A stretch of DNA of 64,000 nt, taken from the NCBI RefSeq assembly GCF_001619585.1, contig NZ_LQNT01000001.1, positions 372,001 through 436,000 on the forward strand. Reading direction: 5' to 3'. Position 1 is the first letter of the stretch. Each line of letters starts with the position of its first letter. The stretch is from Bhargavaea cecembensis. Its GTDB lineage: Bacteria; Bacillota; Bacilli; Bacillales_A; Planococcaceae. Of the stretch, positions 27,507 to 36,129 are shown one piece after another. The notes beneath the pieces were generated by a model, which was not told where the DNA came from, did no database searches, and worked only from the letters and a program-made list of their open reading frames with translations. Made by a program: the position numbers and the translations under genes.

Positions 27507-28478
27507 ATGAAATGGGCGGAAATCGCGGTGCATACTTCCACGGAGGCTGTCGAGGCCGTATCGAATCTCCTTTATGAAGCCGGAGCGAGCGGAGTGGTGA
27601 TCGAAGACTCCCGGGAACCCGATCTCGAGCATGATACCCGGTTTGGCGAACTTTATGAACTGGACAGGGCGGATTATCCGGCAGAGGGGGCCATTGTCAA
27701 AGCCTATCTGCCGGTGAACAGTTTCCTTCCCGAGACGGTGAATGAACTGAAAAACGAAATTTCCAATCTGGTATCCTACGGGCTCGATATCGGCCCGAAC
27801 TCTGTCACCCAGTCGGAAGTGGATGAGGAGGACTGGTCGACTGCCTGGAAGGACTATTACCACCCGGTCAAAATTTCGAAGCGGTTCACAATCGTGCCGA
27901 CTTGGGAAGAATATGAGAGGCTCGGCTCGGATGAGCTGATTATCGAGCTTGATCCGGGCATGGCATTTGGCACGGGAACACACCCGACAACAGTCATGTG
28001 CCTGCAGGCACTTGAAAAGACCGTCCGGGAAGGTGACGAAGTGGTCGATATCGGCACGGGCTCAGGTGTCCTGTCGATCGGTGCCGCGCTTCTCGGCGCC
28101 GGCAGGATCACAGCACTCGATCTGGATGAGGTGGCTGTAGAGTCAGCCCGCCAGAACGCGGCTCTGAACGGGCTGGCCGGACAGATCGACGTCCGTCAGG
28201 GCAACCTGCTGGATGCATACGATGGCCGTCCGGATGTCGCGGTCGCCAATATCCTGGCTGAAGTGATCGTCACTTTCACCGAAGATGCCTACCGGGTCCT
28301 GAAGCCGGGAGGCCTCTTCATCACTTCGGGTATCATCGCCCAGAAAAAGGATGATGTGAAGGATGCGCTTGCAGCTTCCGGCTTCGGAATTGAGGAAGTG
28401 ATGGTGATGGAAGACTGGACCGCCATCATCGCCCGGAAACCGGAAGCAGGTGGGCAGGATGCAGAGATACTTTCTTGA
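27507..28478 (+). CDS. prmA: Ribosomal protein L11 methyltransferase
   Basis: A 323-residue SAM-dependent methyltransferase that trimethylates L11. The N-terminal substrate-recognition domain (MKWAEIAVHTSTEAVE) is followed by WKDYYHPVKISKRFTIVPTWEEY, DPGMAFGTGTHPTT and SAM motif DIGTGSGVLSIGA near residue 181. The ATG at 27507 aligns with B. subtilis PrmA. It overlaps rsmE by 20 bases. Confidence 0.95.
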   Translation: MKWAEIAVHTSTEAVEAVSNLLYEAGASGVVIEDSREPDLEHDTRFGELYELDRADYPAEGAIVKAYLPVNSFLPETVNELKNEISNLVSYGLDIGPNSVTQSEVDEEDWSTAWKDYYHPVKISKRFTIVPTWEEYERLGSDELIIELDPGMAFGTGTHPTTVMCLQALEKTVREGDEVVDIGTGSGVLSIGAALLGAGRITALDLDEVAVESARQNAALNGLAGQIDVRQGNLLDAYDGRPDVAVANILAEVIVTFTEDAYRVLKPGGLFITSGIIAQKKDDVKDALAASGFGIEEVMVMEDWTAIIARKPEAGGQDAEILS

Positions 28479-29208
28479 TGCACCATTCGACGCCAACGGC
28501 CGTGCGGTGATTTCCGGAGATGATGCAAGGCATATCACGAAGGTGATGCGGATGTCCGAAGGCGGGAGGCTGATCGCGGTATCCGGCGGTGAGGCTTTTG
28601 AATCTCAAATTATTGCACTCGCAGACGGCGAGGTGGCGATCCGCAGGGACGGAGAAGCACTCCCTTCCAATGAGATGCCTGTCAAAGTGACGGTTGCGGC
28701 AGGTCTTCCAAAGGGAGATAAATTGGACCTCATCGTACAGAAGGGAACGGAGCTGGGGATGACCGGCCTGATTCCTTTTGAAGCGGAGCGGTCCATTGTG
28801 AAGTGGGACAGCAAAAAAAGCGGCAAAAAGGTCGACCGGCTCAGAAAGATCGCAAAGGAAGCGGCGGAGCAGTCGCACCGGAGCATCATACCGGATATTT
28901 CGGAGGTGTCCGGTCTGGACGGCCTGATCCGTCTTGCGAAGTCATTCGATCTGCTTCTCATTGCGGATGAGGAAGCCGCCAAGGACCGGAGCGGGGGCTC
29001 GATTGCCGCTCTGCTTGAAAACGTGTATCATGGACAGAAGGTATTGGCCGTCTTCGGTCCCGAAGGCGGCATCAGCCGTGCGGAAGCGGAGCGTTTCCGT
29101 GAAGCGGGATTCAGGCCAATTGCGCTCGGACCACGCATCCTCAGGGCAGAGACGGCACCGCTTTATGCGCTGTCCGCCATTTCAAGCGAAATAGAAGGAA
29201 AGAGGTGA
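28459..29208 (+). CDS. rsmE: 16S rRNA (uracil1498-N3)-methyltransferase
   Basis: A 249-residue SPOUT methyltransferase (YqeU). The N-terminal PUA-like part begins MQRYFLDAPFDANGRAVISGDDARHITKVMRM. The SPOUT knot has VFGPEGGISRAEAE and LGPRILRAETAPLYALSAI, both diagnostic. The ATG at 28459 lies within prmA, so translation is coupled. Confidence 0.95.
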   Translation: MQRYFLDAPFDANGRAVISGDDARHITKVMRMSEGGRLIAVSGGEAFESQIIALADGEVAIRRDGEALPSNEMPVKVTVAAGLPKGDKLDLIVQKGTELGMTGLIPFEAERSIVKWDSKKSGKKVDRLRKIAKEAAEQSHRSIIPDISEVSGLDGLIRLAKSFDLLLIADEEAAKDRSGGSIAALLENVYHGQKVLAVFGPEGGISRAEAERFREAGFRPIALGPRILRAETAPLYALSAISSEIEGKR

Positions 29209-29213
29209 GCCCC

Positions 29214-30557
29214 ATGTCGACTGTTGCCTTTCATACATTGGGCTGCAAAGTAAACCACTATGAGACGGAGGCCATCTGGCAGCTTTTCAAAGACGCCGGC
29301 TATGAGCGGGCGGAGTTTGAGGGCCAGGCAGATGTCTACGTCGTCAATACATGTACGGTCACGAATACGAGTGACAAAAAAAGCCGGCAGGTAATCCGGC
29401 GCGCCATCCGGACCAATCCGGATGGCGTCGTGTGCGTCACCGGCTGCTATGCCCAGACGTCCTCCGCCGAAATCATGGAGATTCCGGGCGTGGACATCGT
29501 CGTCGGCACCCAGGACCGGACAAAACTGCTCGGCTACATTGAGCAGTACCGGCGTGAGCGCCAGCCGATCAACGCGGTCGGCAACATCATGAAAAACCGT
29601 GTCTATGAAGAACTGGATGTCCCTGCGTTCACCGACAGGACACGTGCATCCCTGAAGATCCAGGAAGGATGCAATAACTTCTGCACCTTTTGCATCATTC
29701 CCTGGGCTCGCGGCCTGATGCGTTCACGGGACCCGGAGGAAGTCGTCCGCCAGGCACAGCAGCTTGTCGAAGCAGGATACAAGGAGATTGTGCTGACCGG
29801 CATCCATACCGGCGGATACGGGGAAGATCTTAAAGATTATAATCTTGCCCAGCTTCTCCGGGACATCGAAGCAAAAGTCCCGGGGCTGAAGCGTCTCAGG
29901 ATCTCTTCGATCGAGGCCAGCCAGCTGACCGATGAAGTGATCAGCGTGCTGAAGGAGTCCAATATCGTCGTACGCCACCTCCATATTCCGATCCAATCAG
30001 GTTCGGACACCGTGCTGAAGAGGATGCGCCGGAAATATACGATGGCCTTCTTTGCGGATCGTCTGGAGCGGCTTCGTGAAGCGCTCCCTGATTTTGCCCT
30101 GACTTCTGATGTCATTGTCGGTTTCCCGGGCGAGACGGAAGAAGAATTCATGGAGACTTACACGTTCATCCGTGACCACCGTTTTGCAGAACTCCATGTA
30201 TTCCCGTATTCAATGCGGATCGGAACGCCTGCTGCACGGATGGATAACCAGATCGACGAAGAAGTGAAGAACGAACGTGTCCACCGCCTGCTTGAGCTTA
30301 ATGGCCAACTGGCGAAGGAGTATGCATCTGCCTACGAGGGCCAGGTTCTTGAAATGATTCCGGAAGAACCGTTCAAGCAAGATCCGGAAAGCGGGCTTTA
30401 CGAAGGTTATACAGACAACTACATGAAAGTCGTCATCCCTGCCGACGAATCGATGGTCGGAAAAATTGTCCGTGTCAAGATCACAAAGGCTGGTTACCCT
30501 TACAACGAGGGCGCCTTTGTCCGCGTGATCGAAGACAATCCGGAACCGGTCGCCTGA
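29214..30557 (+). CDS. mtaB: tRNA N6-threonylcarbamoyladenosine methylthiotransferase MtaB
   Basis: A 447-residue radical SAM enzyme that converts t6A37 to ms2t6A37. The MTTase domain has cysteines in LGCKVNHYE, NTCTVTN and TGCYAQ; the radical SAM motif CNNFCTFC is near residues 153-160; a TRAM domain ends the protein. The ATG at 29214 follows AGAGGTGA and aligns with B. subtilis YqeV (MATVAFHTLGCKVNHYE). It ends the dnaJ operon. Confidence 0.96.
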   Translation: MSTVAFHTLGCKVNHYETEAIWQLFKDAGYERAEFEGQADVYVVNTCTVTNTSDKKSRQVIRRAIRTNPDGVVCVTGCYAQTSSAEIMEIPGVDIVVGTQDRTKLLGYIEQYRRERQPINAVGNIMKNRVYEELDVPAFTDRTRASLKIQEGCNNFCTFCIIPWARGLMRSRDPEEVVRQAQQLVEAGYKEIVLTGIHTGGYGEDLKDYNLAQLLRDIEAKVPGLKRLRISSIEASQLTDEVISVLKESNIVVRHLHIPIQSGSDTVLKRMRRKYTMAFFADRLERLREALPDFALTSDVIVGFPGETEEEFMETYTFIRDHRFAELHVFPYSMRIGTPAARMDNQIDEEVKNERVHRLLELNGQLAKEYASAYEGQVLEMIPEEPFKQDPESGLYEGYTDNYMKVVIPADESMVGKIVRVKITKAGYPYNEGAFVRVIEDNPEPVA

Positions 30558-30565
30558 ACCGGCAT

Positions 30566-30594
30566 CGCCCGGAGCCGATCCACGGCTTCCGGGC
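30566..30594 (+). other. Stable GC hairpin between mtaB and deoC, no U-tract
   Basis: CGCCCGGA-GCCG pairs with CGGC-T-TCCGGGCG around a five-base loop, a 12-bp stem with one bulge. TATTGCGTC follows, so it is not a standard terminator. It might be a processing or 3'-end stabilising stem. Confidence 0.5.
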
Positions 30595-30668
30595 GTATTG
30601 CGTCTGGGCGGGAAGTTCCCGGAGAAATCAGTCAACAGACCTCGACGGTCAATATAGGAGGATCAGCC

Positions 30669-31340
30669 ATGAGCATCAATGTCGCATCAATGATTGACCA
30701 TACGCTTCTGAAACCGGAAGTGACGAAAGAGCAGATCGTGAAGCTTTGCAGCGAGGCGAGAGAGTATCAGTTCGCTTCGGTCTGCGTGAATCCTTACTGG
30801 GTGGATACGGCAGCGTCCGAACTGTCCGGCTCGGATGTGAAAGTCTGCACGGTGATCGGCTTCCCGCTCGGTGCCGGCACAAAAGAGACAAAGGCGTTCG
30901 AAACAAAGGATGCCATTAAAAAGGGTGCGCAGGAAATCGATATGGTCATCAATATCGGCGCACTGAAAAGCGGCGACGAAGAAACCGTTGAAGCGGATAT
31001 CCGCGCAGTTGTTGAAGCAGCCGCCGGTCAAGCCATCGTCAAAGTCATCATCGAGACCTGCCTTCTGACCGACGACGAGAAAATTATCGCCTGCCGCCTG
31101 TCCAAGCAGGCAGGTGCTGATTTTGTGAAGACGTCAACCGGCTTCTCGACGGGAGGCGCGACGGTGGAAGATGTTGCGCTGATGCGCCTCACAGTCGGCG
31201 ATGAGATGGGTGTGAAGGCTTCCGGCGGTGTCCGCAGCCTGGAGGACCTGCAGGCAATGGCCGAGGCCGGGGCCACAAGAATCGGGGCAAGCTCCGGCGT
31301 CAAGATTATGCAGGGGCTTACCTCGAACGAAGATTACTGA
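30669..31340 (+). CDS. deoC: Deoxyribose-phosphate aldolase
   Basis: A 223-residue class I aldolase that splits 2-deoxyribose-5-phosphate into glyceraldehyde-3-phosphate and acetaldehyde. IDHTLLKPE opens the barrel, [10 protein letters not shown] and [13 protein letters not shown] follow, and the Schiff-base Lys lies in [16 protein letters not shown] near residue 155. The second conserved Lys is in [18 protein letters not shown] precedes the ATG. In B. subtilis deoC lies with nupC and pdp instead; here it stands alone between mtaB and rpsU. Confidence 0.96.
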   Translation: MSINVASMIDHTLLKPEVTKEQIVKLCSEAREYQFASVCVNPYWVDTAASELSGSDVKVCTVIGFPLGAGTKETKAFETKDAIKKGAQEIDMVINIGALKSGDEETVEADIRAVVEAAAGQAIVKVIIETCLLTDDEKIIACRLSKQAGADFVKTSTGFSTGGATVEDVALMRLTVGDEMGVKASGGVRSLEDLQAMAEAGATRIGASSGVKIMQGLTSNEDY

Positions 31341-31382
31341 TCTGCACCGAGGAAAACAGCTTGCCAAAATAAAAGATAAATA

Positions 31383-31411
31383 TTGACTGTTAACAGCAAT
31401 TGGGCTATAAT
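31383..31411 (+). promoter_or_regulatory. SigA promoter for rpsU
   Basis: TTGACT (31383) and TATAAT (31406) with a 17-base spacer. Leader of about 53 bases. Confidence 0.82.
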
Positions 31412-31470
31412 TTCTGAGTACATGACGTGTTTTCATGTATGGAAGTGCGTACGGAGGGAGGGGAAAAGTC

Positions 31471-31644
31471 ATGACAAAAACTGTCGTTCGTAAAAACGAA
31501 TCGCTTGAAGATGCTCTTCGCCGCTTCAAACGTGGTGTTTCCAAATCGGGCACGATCCAAGAGGCCCGCAAACGCGAGTACTATGAGAAGCCAAGCATTA
31601 AGCGGAAGAAAAAGTCCGAAGCTGCCCGCAAGCGCAAATACTGA
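31471..31644 (+). CDS. rpsU: 30S ribosomal protein S21
   Basis: A 57-residue highly basic protein: [19 protein letters not shown], then a Lys/Arg-rich tail. Nearly identical to B. subtilis S21. The ATG at 31471 has GGAGGGAGGGG upstream. yqeY, which follows rpsU in B. subtilis, is missing; a terminator comes next. Confidence 0.96.
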   Translation: MTKTVVRKNESLEDALRRFKRGVSKSGTIQEARKREYYEKPSIKRKKKSEAARKRKY

Positions 31645-31695
31645 TCCCCCTCACCATCCCTGCGTCCATAACAGGAATGGCCAAAATCAGACATG

Positions 31696-31738
31696 CAAAA
31701 CCGGAAAATCCCATGCGGGGTTTTCCGGTTTATTTCAT
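31696..31738 (+). terminator. Terminator after rpsU
   Basis: AAACCGGAAAA pairs with TTTTCCGGTTT, followed by ATTTCATTTT. Confidence 0.85.
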
Positions 31739-31743
31739 TTTCA

Positions 31744-31770
31744 TGAAACTTTTTGCTTTGTTCATCCGTA
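31744..31770 (+). promoter_or_regulatory. ECF (SigW-type) promoter for nfeD-floA
   Basis: TGAAAC (31744) and CGTA (31767) with 17 bases between, T-rich spacer and TATAAT overlapping downstream. In B. subtilis the homologous yqeZ-yqfA-yqfB operon is a SigW target. A second TATAAT at 31779 could serve SigA. Confidence 0.6.
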
Positions 31771-31812
31771 TAATCACCTATAATGGACGAAGAGAAGAAT
31801 GGGGGTGAAGAC

Positions 31813-33129
31813 TTGAAAGGAATCCGCTTGATCCGCGGCCTCCTTCTGTTCGCCGCCCTGTTCCTCTTGGCGATACCACATGCCGGAGCGGATGGCGGCA
31901 AGGTTTACCACGTGCCATTGGAAAATGAAGTCGAACGGGGACTGTATGAGTTCCTGGACCGCTCATTCGGCGAAGCCGAAAAGGCCGGTGCCGAAACGAT
32001 CATCCTGGAAATCAATACACCGGGAGGGTTTGTGGATGCAGCAGGCCGGATCGCCAAACTGATGGATGAAACCGAACTCCATACGATTGCGTATATCAAT
32101 CGCGATGCCCTATCGGCGGGTGCATTCCTCGCGTTGCACGCAGATGAAATCTATATGGATCCGAACGGCCGCATCGGGGCGGCGCAGGTGATCGACCAGT
32201 CAGGGAATGCTGCCGGAGACAAAGCCAACAGCGCCTGGCTCGCGTCGATGAAAGCGGCTGCTGAATCATCCGGCAGGAATCCGGAGTATGCGCTTGCCAT
32301 GGCAGACGCATCAATTGATTTGCCGGAATACCGCGCGGGAGAAGGCAAACTCCTGACGCTTTCCGCCGACGAGGCACTGGAAGTCAAGTATAGTGAGGGA
32401 ACCGTGTCCTCATTTGACGAACTGCTGGCAACCGCAGGGCTTGAAGGTGCCGAAATCGTCGAAATGAACGAGACATTCAGCGAGAAACTGGCGCGTTTCA
32501 TCACGAATCCGGTCGTCGTGCCGATCCTGCTGTCAATTGCGGGGCTCGGGCTTGTGGTAGAGCTGTATTCTCCGGGCTTCGGCATTCCGGGATCAATGGG
32601 CGTCGGGGCATTGCTCCTGTTCTTTTATGGACATCTCGTCGCCGGGCTGGCCGGCTATGAATCTCTCCTGCTGTTCCTGGCGGGTGTCGGCCTGCTCATA
32701 GCCGAGTTCTTTGTCCCGGGTGGAATTCTCGGCATAATCGGTGCTGTGGCCATGGTTGCGGGCATCATCATGGCAGGGGCTGACCCGGCCTGGATGGCCA
32801 TTTCCGTCATCACGGCGCTGGTCATCACGATATTGGGAATGGTGATCATGATGAAATTCTTTGGGAAACGGCTCCACCTGCTTAACCGCATCGTCCTGAG
32901 GGACGCCACCGATACCGAGAGTGGCTATGTCTCCAATGCCAACCGGCTTGAACTGATCGGCCGGATGGCCCGGACAGTGACACCGCTCCGGCCTTCCGGT
33001 ACGGCAGAAATTGAAGGCGAATACATCGATGTCGTCTCTGAACGCAGGTTCATCGGGAAAGACCAGAACGTCAAGATTACAAAAGTCGAAGGCTCCAGGA
33101 TCGTTGTCCGGGAAGCCTCCGACGAATAG
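31813..33129 (+). CDS. nfeD: NfeD-like membrane protease (YqeZ)
   Basis: A 438-residue long-form NfeD. The TTG at 31813 follows GGGGGTGA and gives a clean signal peptide (MKGIRLIRG, hydrophobic to about 20, cut near AGADG). A ClpP-like serine protease domain follows ([17 protein letters not shown] and [19 protein letters not shown] with the likely nucleophile in SAG), then four to five membrane segments at about 225-350 and a C-terminal OB fold. It is coupled to floA 11 bases later; the pair acts with membrane microdomains in B. subtilis. Confidence 0.92.
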   Translation: MKGIRLIRGLLLFAALFLLAIPHAGADGGKVYHVPLENEVERGLYEFLDRSFGEAEKAGAETIILEINTPGGFVDAAGRIAKLMDETELHTIAYINRDALSAGAFLALHADEIYMDPNGRIGAAQVIDQSGNAAGDKANSAWLASMKAAAESSGRNPEYALAMADASIDLPEYRAGEGKLLTLSADEALEVKYSEGTVSSFDELLATAGLEGAEIVEMNETFSEKLARFITNPVVVPILLSIAGLGLVVELYSPGFGIPGSMGVGALLLFFYGHLVAGLAGYESLLLFLAGVGLLIAEFFVPGGILGIIGAVAMVAGIIMAGADPAWMAISVITALVITILGMVIMMKFFGKRLHLLNRIVLRDATDTESGYVSNANRLELIGRMARTVTPLRPSGTAEIEGEYIDVVSERRFIGKDQNVKITKVEGSRIVVREASDE

Positions 33130-33140
33130 GAGGAAACAGA

Positions 33141-34142
33141 ATGCTTGGATTGGGAACAATCGGGCTGATCATCGTTGCATTTCTGGTGATCGTCGCCCTG
33201 TCCGTCTTCTTTACATTCGTGCCGGTCACGCTGTGGATTTCCGCACTTGCAGCCGGCGTGAAAGTCAGCATCTTCACACTGATCGGGATGCGTCTCCGCC
33301 GGGTTATCCCGAGCCGGATCGTCAACCCGCTTATCAAGGCTCATAAGGCCGGGCTTGAAGTGGGCATCAACCAGCTGGAGAGCCACTATCTTGCAGGCGG
33401 TAACGTTGACCGCGTTGTCAACGCCCTCATCGCGGCTCACCGTGCGAACATCCCTTTGACTTTCGAACGTGCGGCAGCGATTGACCTGGCAGGCCGTGAC
33501 GTGCTTGAGGCCGTCAGCATGTCCGTCAACCCTAAAGTCATCGAAACGCCGTTTATCGCAGGGGTTGCCATGAACGGGATCGAGGTCAAGGCAAAATCCC
33601 GTATCACGGTCCGGGCAAACATCGACCGGCTCGTCGGGGGTGCCGGGGAAGAGACGATTGTCGCCCGTGTCGGCGAAGGGATTGTTTCGACCATCGGTTC
33701 CTCCAAACACCATACCGTCGTTCTTGAAAATCCGGATATGATTTCCCAGACCGTCCTATCAAAAGGACTGGATGCCGGCACGGCATTTGAAATCCTGTCG
33801 ATTGATATCGCGGATGTGGATATCGGCAAGAACATCGGTGCCGAGCTCCAGACCGAGCAAGCCGAAGCCGACAAGAACATTGCACAGGCAAAAGCCGAAG
33901 AGCGCCGCGCGATGGCCGTCGCCAGCGAGCAGGAAATGCGCGCCAAAGTCGGTGAAATGCGAGCGAAGGTCGTCGAGGCGGAAGCGGAAGTTCCGCTGGC
34001 CATGGCAGAAGCGCTCCGTTCCGGAAATATCGGCATCATGGATTATGTGAACTACAAGAACATCCAGGCAGACACCTCCATGCGCGAAACCCTCGGGAAA
34101 ATGGGCAAGGAACAGGACAAGCGCACTGACGGCAAGAAATGA
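33141..34142 (+). CDS. floA: Flotillin-like protein FloA
   Basis: A 333-residue YqfA/FloA scaffold of membrane microdomains. A hydrophobic hairpin at about 1-45 is followed by the PHB/SPFH-like domain ([33 protein letters not shown]) and an EA-rich coiled coil at about 235-300 ([19 protein letters not shown]). AGGAGG precedes the ATG. Length and order match B. subtilis. Confidence 0.95.
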   Translation: MLGLGTIGLIIVAFLVIVALSVFFTFVPVTLWISALAAGVKVSIFTLIGMRLRRVIPSRIVNPLIKAHKAGLEVGINQLESHYLAGGNVDRVVNALIAAHRANIPLTFERAAAIDLAGRDVLEAVSMSVNPKVIETPFIAGVAMNGIEVKAKSRITVRANIDRLVGGAGEETIVARVGEGIVSTIGSSKHHTVVLENPDMISQTVLSKGLDAGTAFEILSIDIADVDIGKNIGAELQTEQAEADKNIAQAKAEERRAMAVASEQEMRAKVGEMRAKVVEAEAEVPLAMAEALRSGNIGIMDYVNYKNIQADTSMRETLGKMGKEQDKRTDGKK

Positions 34143-34172
34143 TCCGCGGTTTGACGGAAAGGGGATGAGCTG

Positions 34173-34697
34173 ATGGAACCGATCATCCTGCTGATCATCT
34201 CACTGATCATCGGCTCCCTGTTCAAGGGAAAGGACAACCAGAAGCCGCCGGCGCAAAAGCCAAACCAGGCTCCCCGTCCTGAAGTTCCTAAGCGGCCGGC
34301 TGCTCAGGGAGGCAGTCTCAAGGACCTGACCAAGCAGCTATATGAAGATCTCCAAAAAGAGATTCAGAAAGAGACAAAGGAATTCCGGACGGACCCCCGT
34401 GATGCGGAATCCCGGCCCGAGCGTACGGAGCCCGTTCGCAGAACAAGGCGTGATGCGGAGGCCGACACCGTAACCGACAGTACCGCCAAGCGGCCAGTGC
34501 GTCCGGAGCGGCCAGTGCGTCCCGAACGGTCCGAGCGTCCGGAGCGCACTCGCGAGCTCGTGAGCGCAGAGGCTCCGGCTCCCCGGGAACAGGGGCCGGC
34601 AGATCCGGGATCATTATTCCCGGGGTCTGAAGAAGAACTTGCAAGGGCAATCGTATTTGCAGAAATTCTCGGTCCTCCAAAAGCAAAAAGAAGATAA
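34173..34697 (+). CDS. Membrane-anchored charged protein in YqfB position
   Basis: A 174-residue protein: a short N-terminal membrane helix (MEPIILLIISLIIGSLF), then a disordered Pro/Arg/Glu-rich body. It contains a degenerate tandem RPxRPE repeat near residues 109-125, mirrored in repeated DNA at 34496-34545. A conserved-looking end, SLFPGSEEELARAIVFAEILGPPKAKRR, closes it. Gene order makes it the third gene of the nfeD-floA unit, where B. subtilis has yqfB, but I cannot claim homology from sequence. Function unknown. Confidence 0.75.
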   Translation: MEPIILLIISLIIGSLFKGKDNQKPPAQKPNQAPRPEVPKRPAAQGGSLKDLTKQLYEDLQKEIQKETKEFRTDPRDAESRPERTEPVRRTRRDAEADTVTDSTAKRPVRPERPVRPERSERPERTRELVSAEAPAPREQGPADPGSLFPGSEEELARAIVFAEILGPPKAKRR

Positions 34698-34719
34698 CCG
34701 GCTGAAGCCGGTGTGAATG

Positions 34720-34763
34720 ACCCTCCTCGGCCTGTCATAAACTGAAGGCCAAGGGGGGTTTTT
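34720..34763 (+). terminator. Terminator-like hairpin covering the yqfC ribosome-binding site
   Basis: ACCCTCC-TC-GGCC pairs with GGCC-AA-GGGGGGT around a 14-base loop and is followed by TTTT. The 3' arm GGGGGG is also the yqfC ribosome-binding site. CATAAACT at 34735 resembles a SigE -10 (CATACAMT) and would start transcripts without the 5' arm. Confidence 0.65.
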
Positions 34764-34765
34764 GT

Positions 34766-35014
34766 ATGCGCAGATTTTTCAGGATGGTTCCTTTTCTCGA
34801 AATCGAGGATCATCAGACGCTGCGGCTCAACGGGAAATTCACCATCGGGAAGATTGGCGAACGCGCGGTCAGTCTCCGTCTGGCGCCATATGCGATGACA
34901 CTTGAAGGAGAAGCGGTGCAGGTGGAGGAGATCGGAGACGAAGCGGCACTGATCACATTTGACCGGCTGGACCGGCTGACGCTGATCCGCACGAGAGACC
35001 ATGCAGACGGGTAA
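34766..35014 (+). CDS. yqfC: Sporulation protein YqfC (YabP/YqfC family)
   Basis: An 82-residue protein of the YabP/YqfC family. It carries the PFLEIEDHQTLRLNG opening and a beta-rich GEAVQVEEIGDEAALITFDRLDRL end that follow the B. subtilis YqfC pattern, although similarity is modest. The ATG at 34766 follows AAGGGGGG. It overlaps yqfD by 14 bases. The B. subtilis gene is transcribed by SigE in the mother cell. Exact role unknown. Confidence 0.82.
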   Translation: MRRFFRMVPFLEIEDHQTLRLNGKFTIGKIGERAVSLRLAPYAMTLEGEAVQVEEIGDEAALITFDRLDRLTLIRTRDHADG

Positions 35015-36125
35015 GCGGCTGCGCGGACGGGAAACCGTCCGGCTCACGGTAACGGGAAGCGGAGCCGATGCCTTTTTCTCGGCATGTGCCGCATCGGGTA
35101 TCCGCATGAGGGATGCCGAGCGCGACGGGGAACGCCTCCGGTTTTCCGTGATGCGAAAGGACATGCCCGCCCTGCGGAAGCTGAGACGGAAGTACAGGGT
35201 ACGTCTCGGACTCCAGGCCGGGCGGGAAGGTGTGATCCTGGACCTGTCCCCGGTCCGGGTGATCGCCGTCCTGATGTTCCTGTTCGTACCCCTGGCCTGC
35301 TCAGGCTTGATCTGGTCAGTCGGGGTGGAAGGCGGCAAGCCGGAGCGCCAGGAACGGATCAGTGACTATCTCGAAAAAAATGGGATCAGGCCTTTTATTA
35401 CGATCGGCTCCGTACCTGATGAATCTGTAATCAGGAATGATCTGATGGTTGCCGACCCCGGCCTGAGCTGGGTACGTGTGAGCCGTGAAGGCGGCCGCCT
35501 GACCGTCCATCCGATCGAGGCTCCGGAGACCGGTGAAGATACCGGGAAAAAGCTGCCTCCTGCCCATCTGGCGGCATCAAAGCGCGCGGTCATCACCCGG
35601 TTTGAGCTGTCGAGCGGTGTCCGGAATGTCCTGCCGAATACGACAGTGGAAAAGGGGGACATCGTCGCTTCGGGCATTGTCACGCAGCGGGAAGACAGCC
35701 ATGTGACCGGAGCAGAAGGAAAGGTGTACGGAGACTATTATGTCGAGACCCGATTCGAGATGCCGGCAGTCATCCGGTATTCTTCGCCGGGGGAACGGGC
35801 CTACCGGTTTTCGGTGGGCGGTGAAAAGCCTGATGGGAACGTCTGGCGTGAGGTGCCGGTTCCCTCTATCCTCGGTTCTTTCCTGACACTGTCTGAAAGC
35901 CGGGATGGCCAGGCCAGAGAAGTGAAGATCACGGAGGAAAACGGGGAACGCATCATCCTGTCCGTTTTGAAGGAGAAGCTCCTGGGAACACTTGATCCAG
36001 ATGCGACTGTAAAGGATGAAAAAGTTTTGCGAGTGCATTATGATAATGATAAAGTAAAGGGGACCGTATTATTTCTCATAAATGAAAATATTGCCGTAAG
36101 AAAACAGATTTCCCAAGGAGATTGA
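35001..36125 (+). CDS. yqfD: Sporulation protein YqfD
   Basis: A 374-residue YqfD family protein. A soluble N-terminal part (ETVRLTVTGSGADAFFSACAASGI) precedes one membrane segment at about 88-110, then a large extracytoplasmic domain with WSVGVEGGKPERQERISDYLEKNGI, KRAVITRFE, VEKGDIVASGIV and KVYGDYYVETRF. These line up in order with B. subtilis YqfD. Made in the mother cell in known species. Start inside yqfC indicates coupling. Confidence 0.9.
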   Translation: MQTGKRLRGRETVRLTVTGSGADAFFSACAASGIRMRDAERDGERLRFSVMRKDMPALRKLRRKYRVRLGLQAGREGVILDLSPVRVIAVLMFLFVPLACSGLIWSVGVEGGKPERQERISDYLEKNGIRPFITIGSVPDESVIRNDLMVADPGLSWVRVSREGGRLTVHPIEAPETGEDTGKKLPPAHLAASKRAVITRFELSSGVRNVLPNTTVEKGDIVASGIVTQREDSHVTGAEGKVYGDYYVETRFEMPAVIRYSSPGERAYRFSVGGEKPDGNVWREVPVPSILGSFLTLSESRDGQAREVKITEENGERIILSVLKEKLLGTLDPDATVKDEKVLRVHYDNDKVKGTVLFLINENIAVRKQISQGD

Positions 36126-36129
36126 TCGA

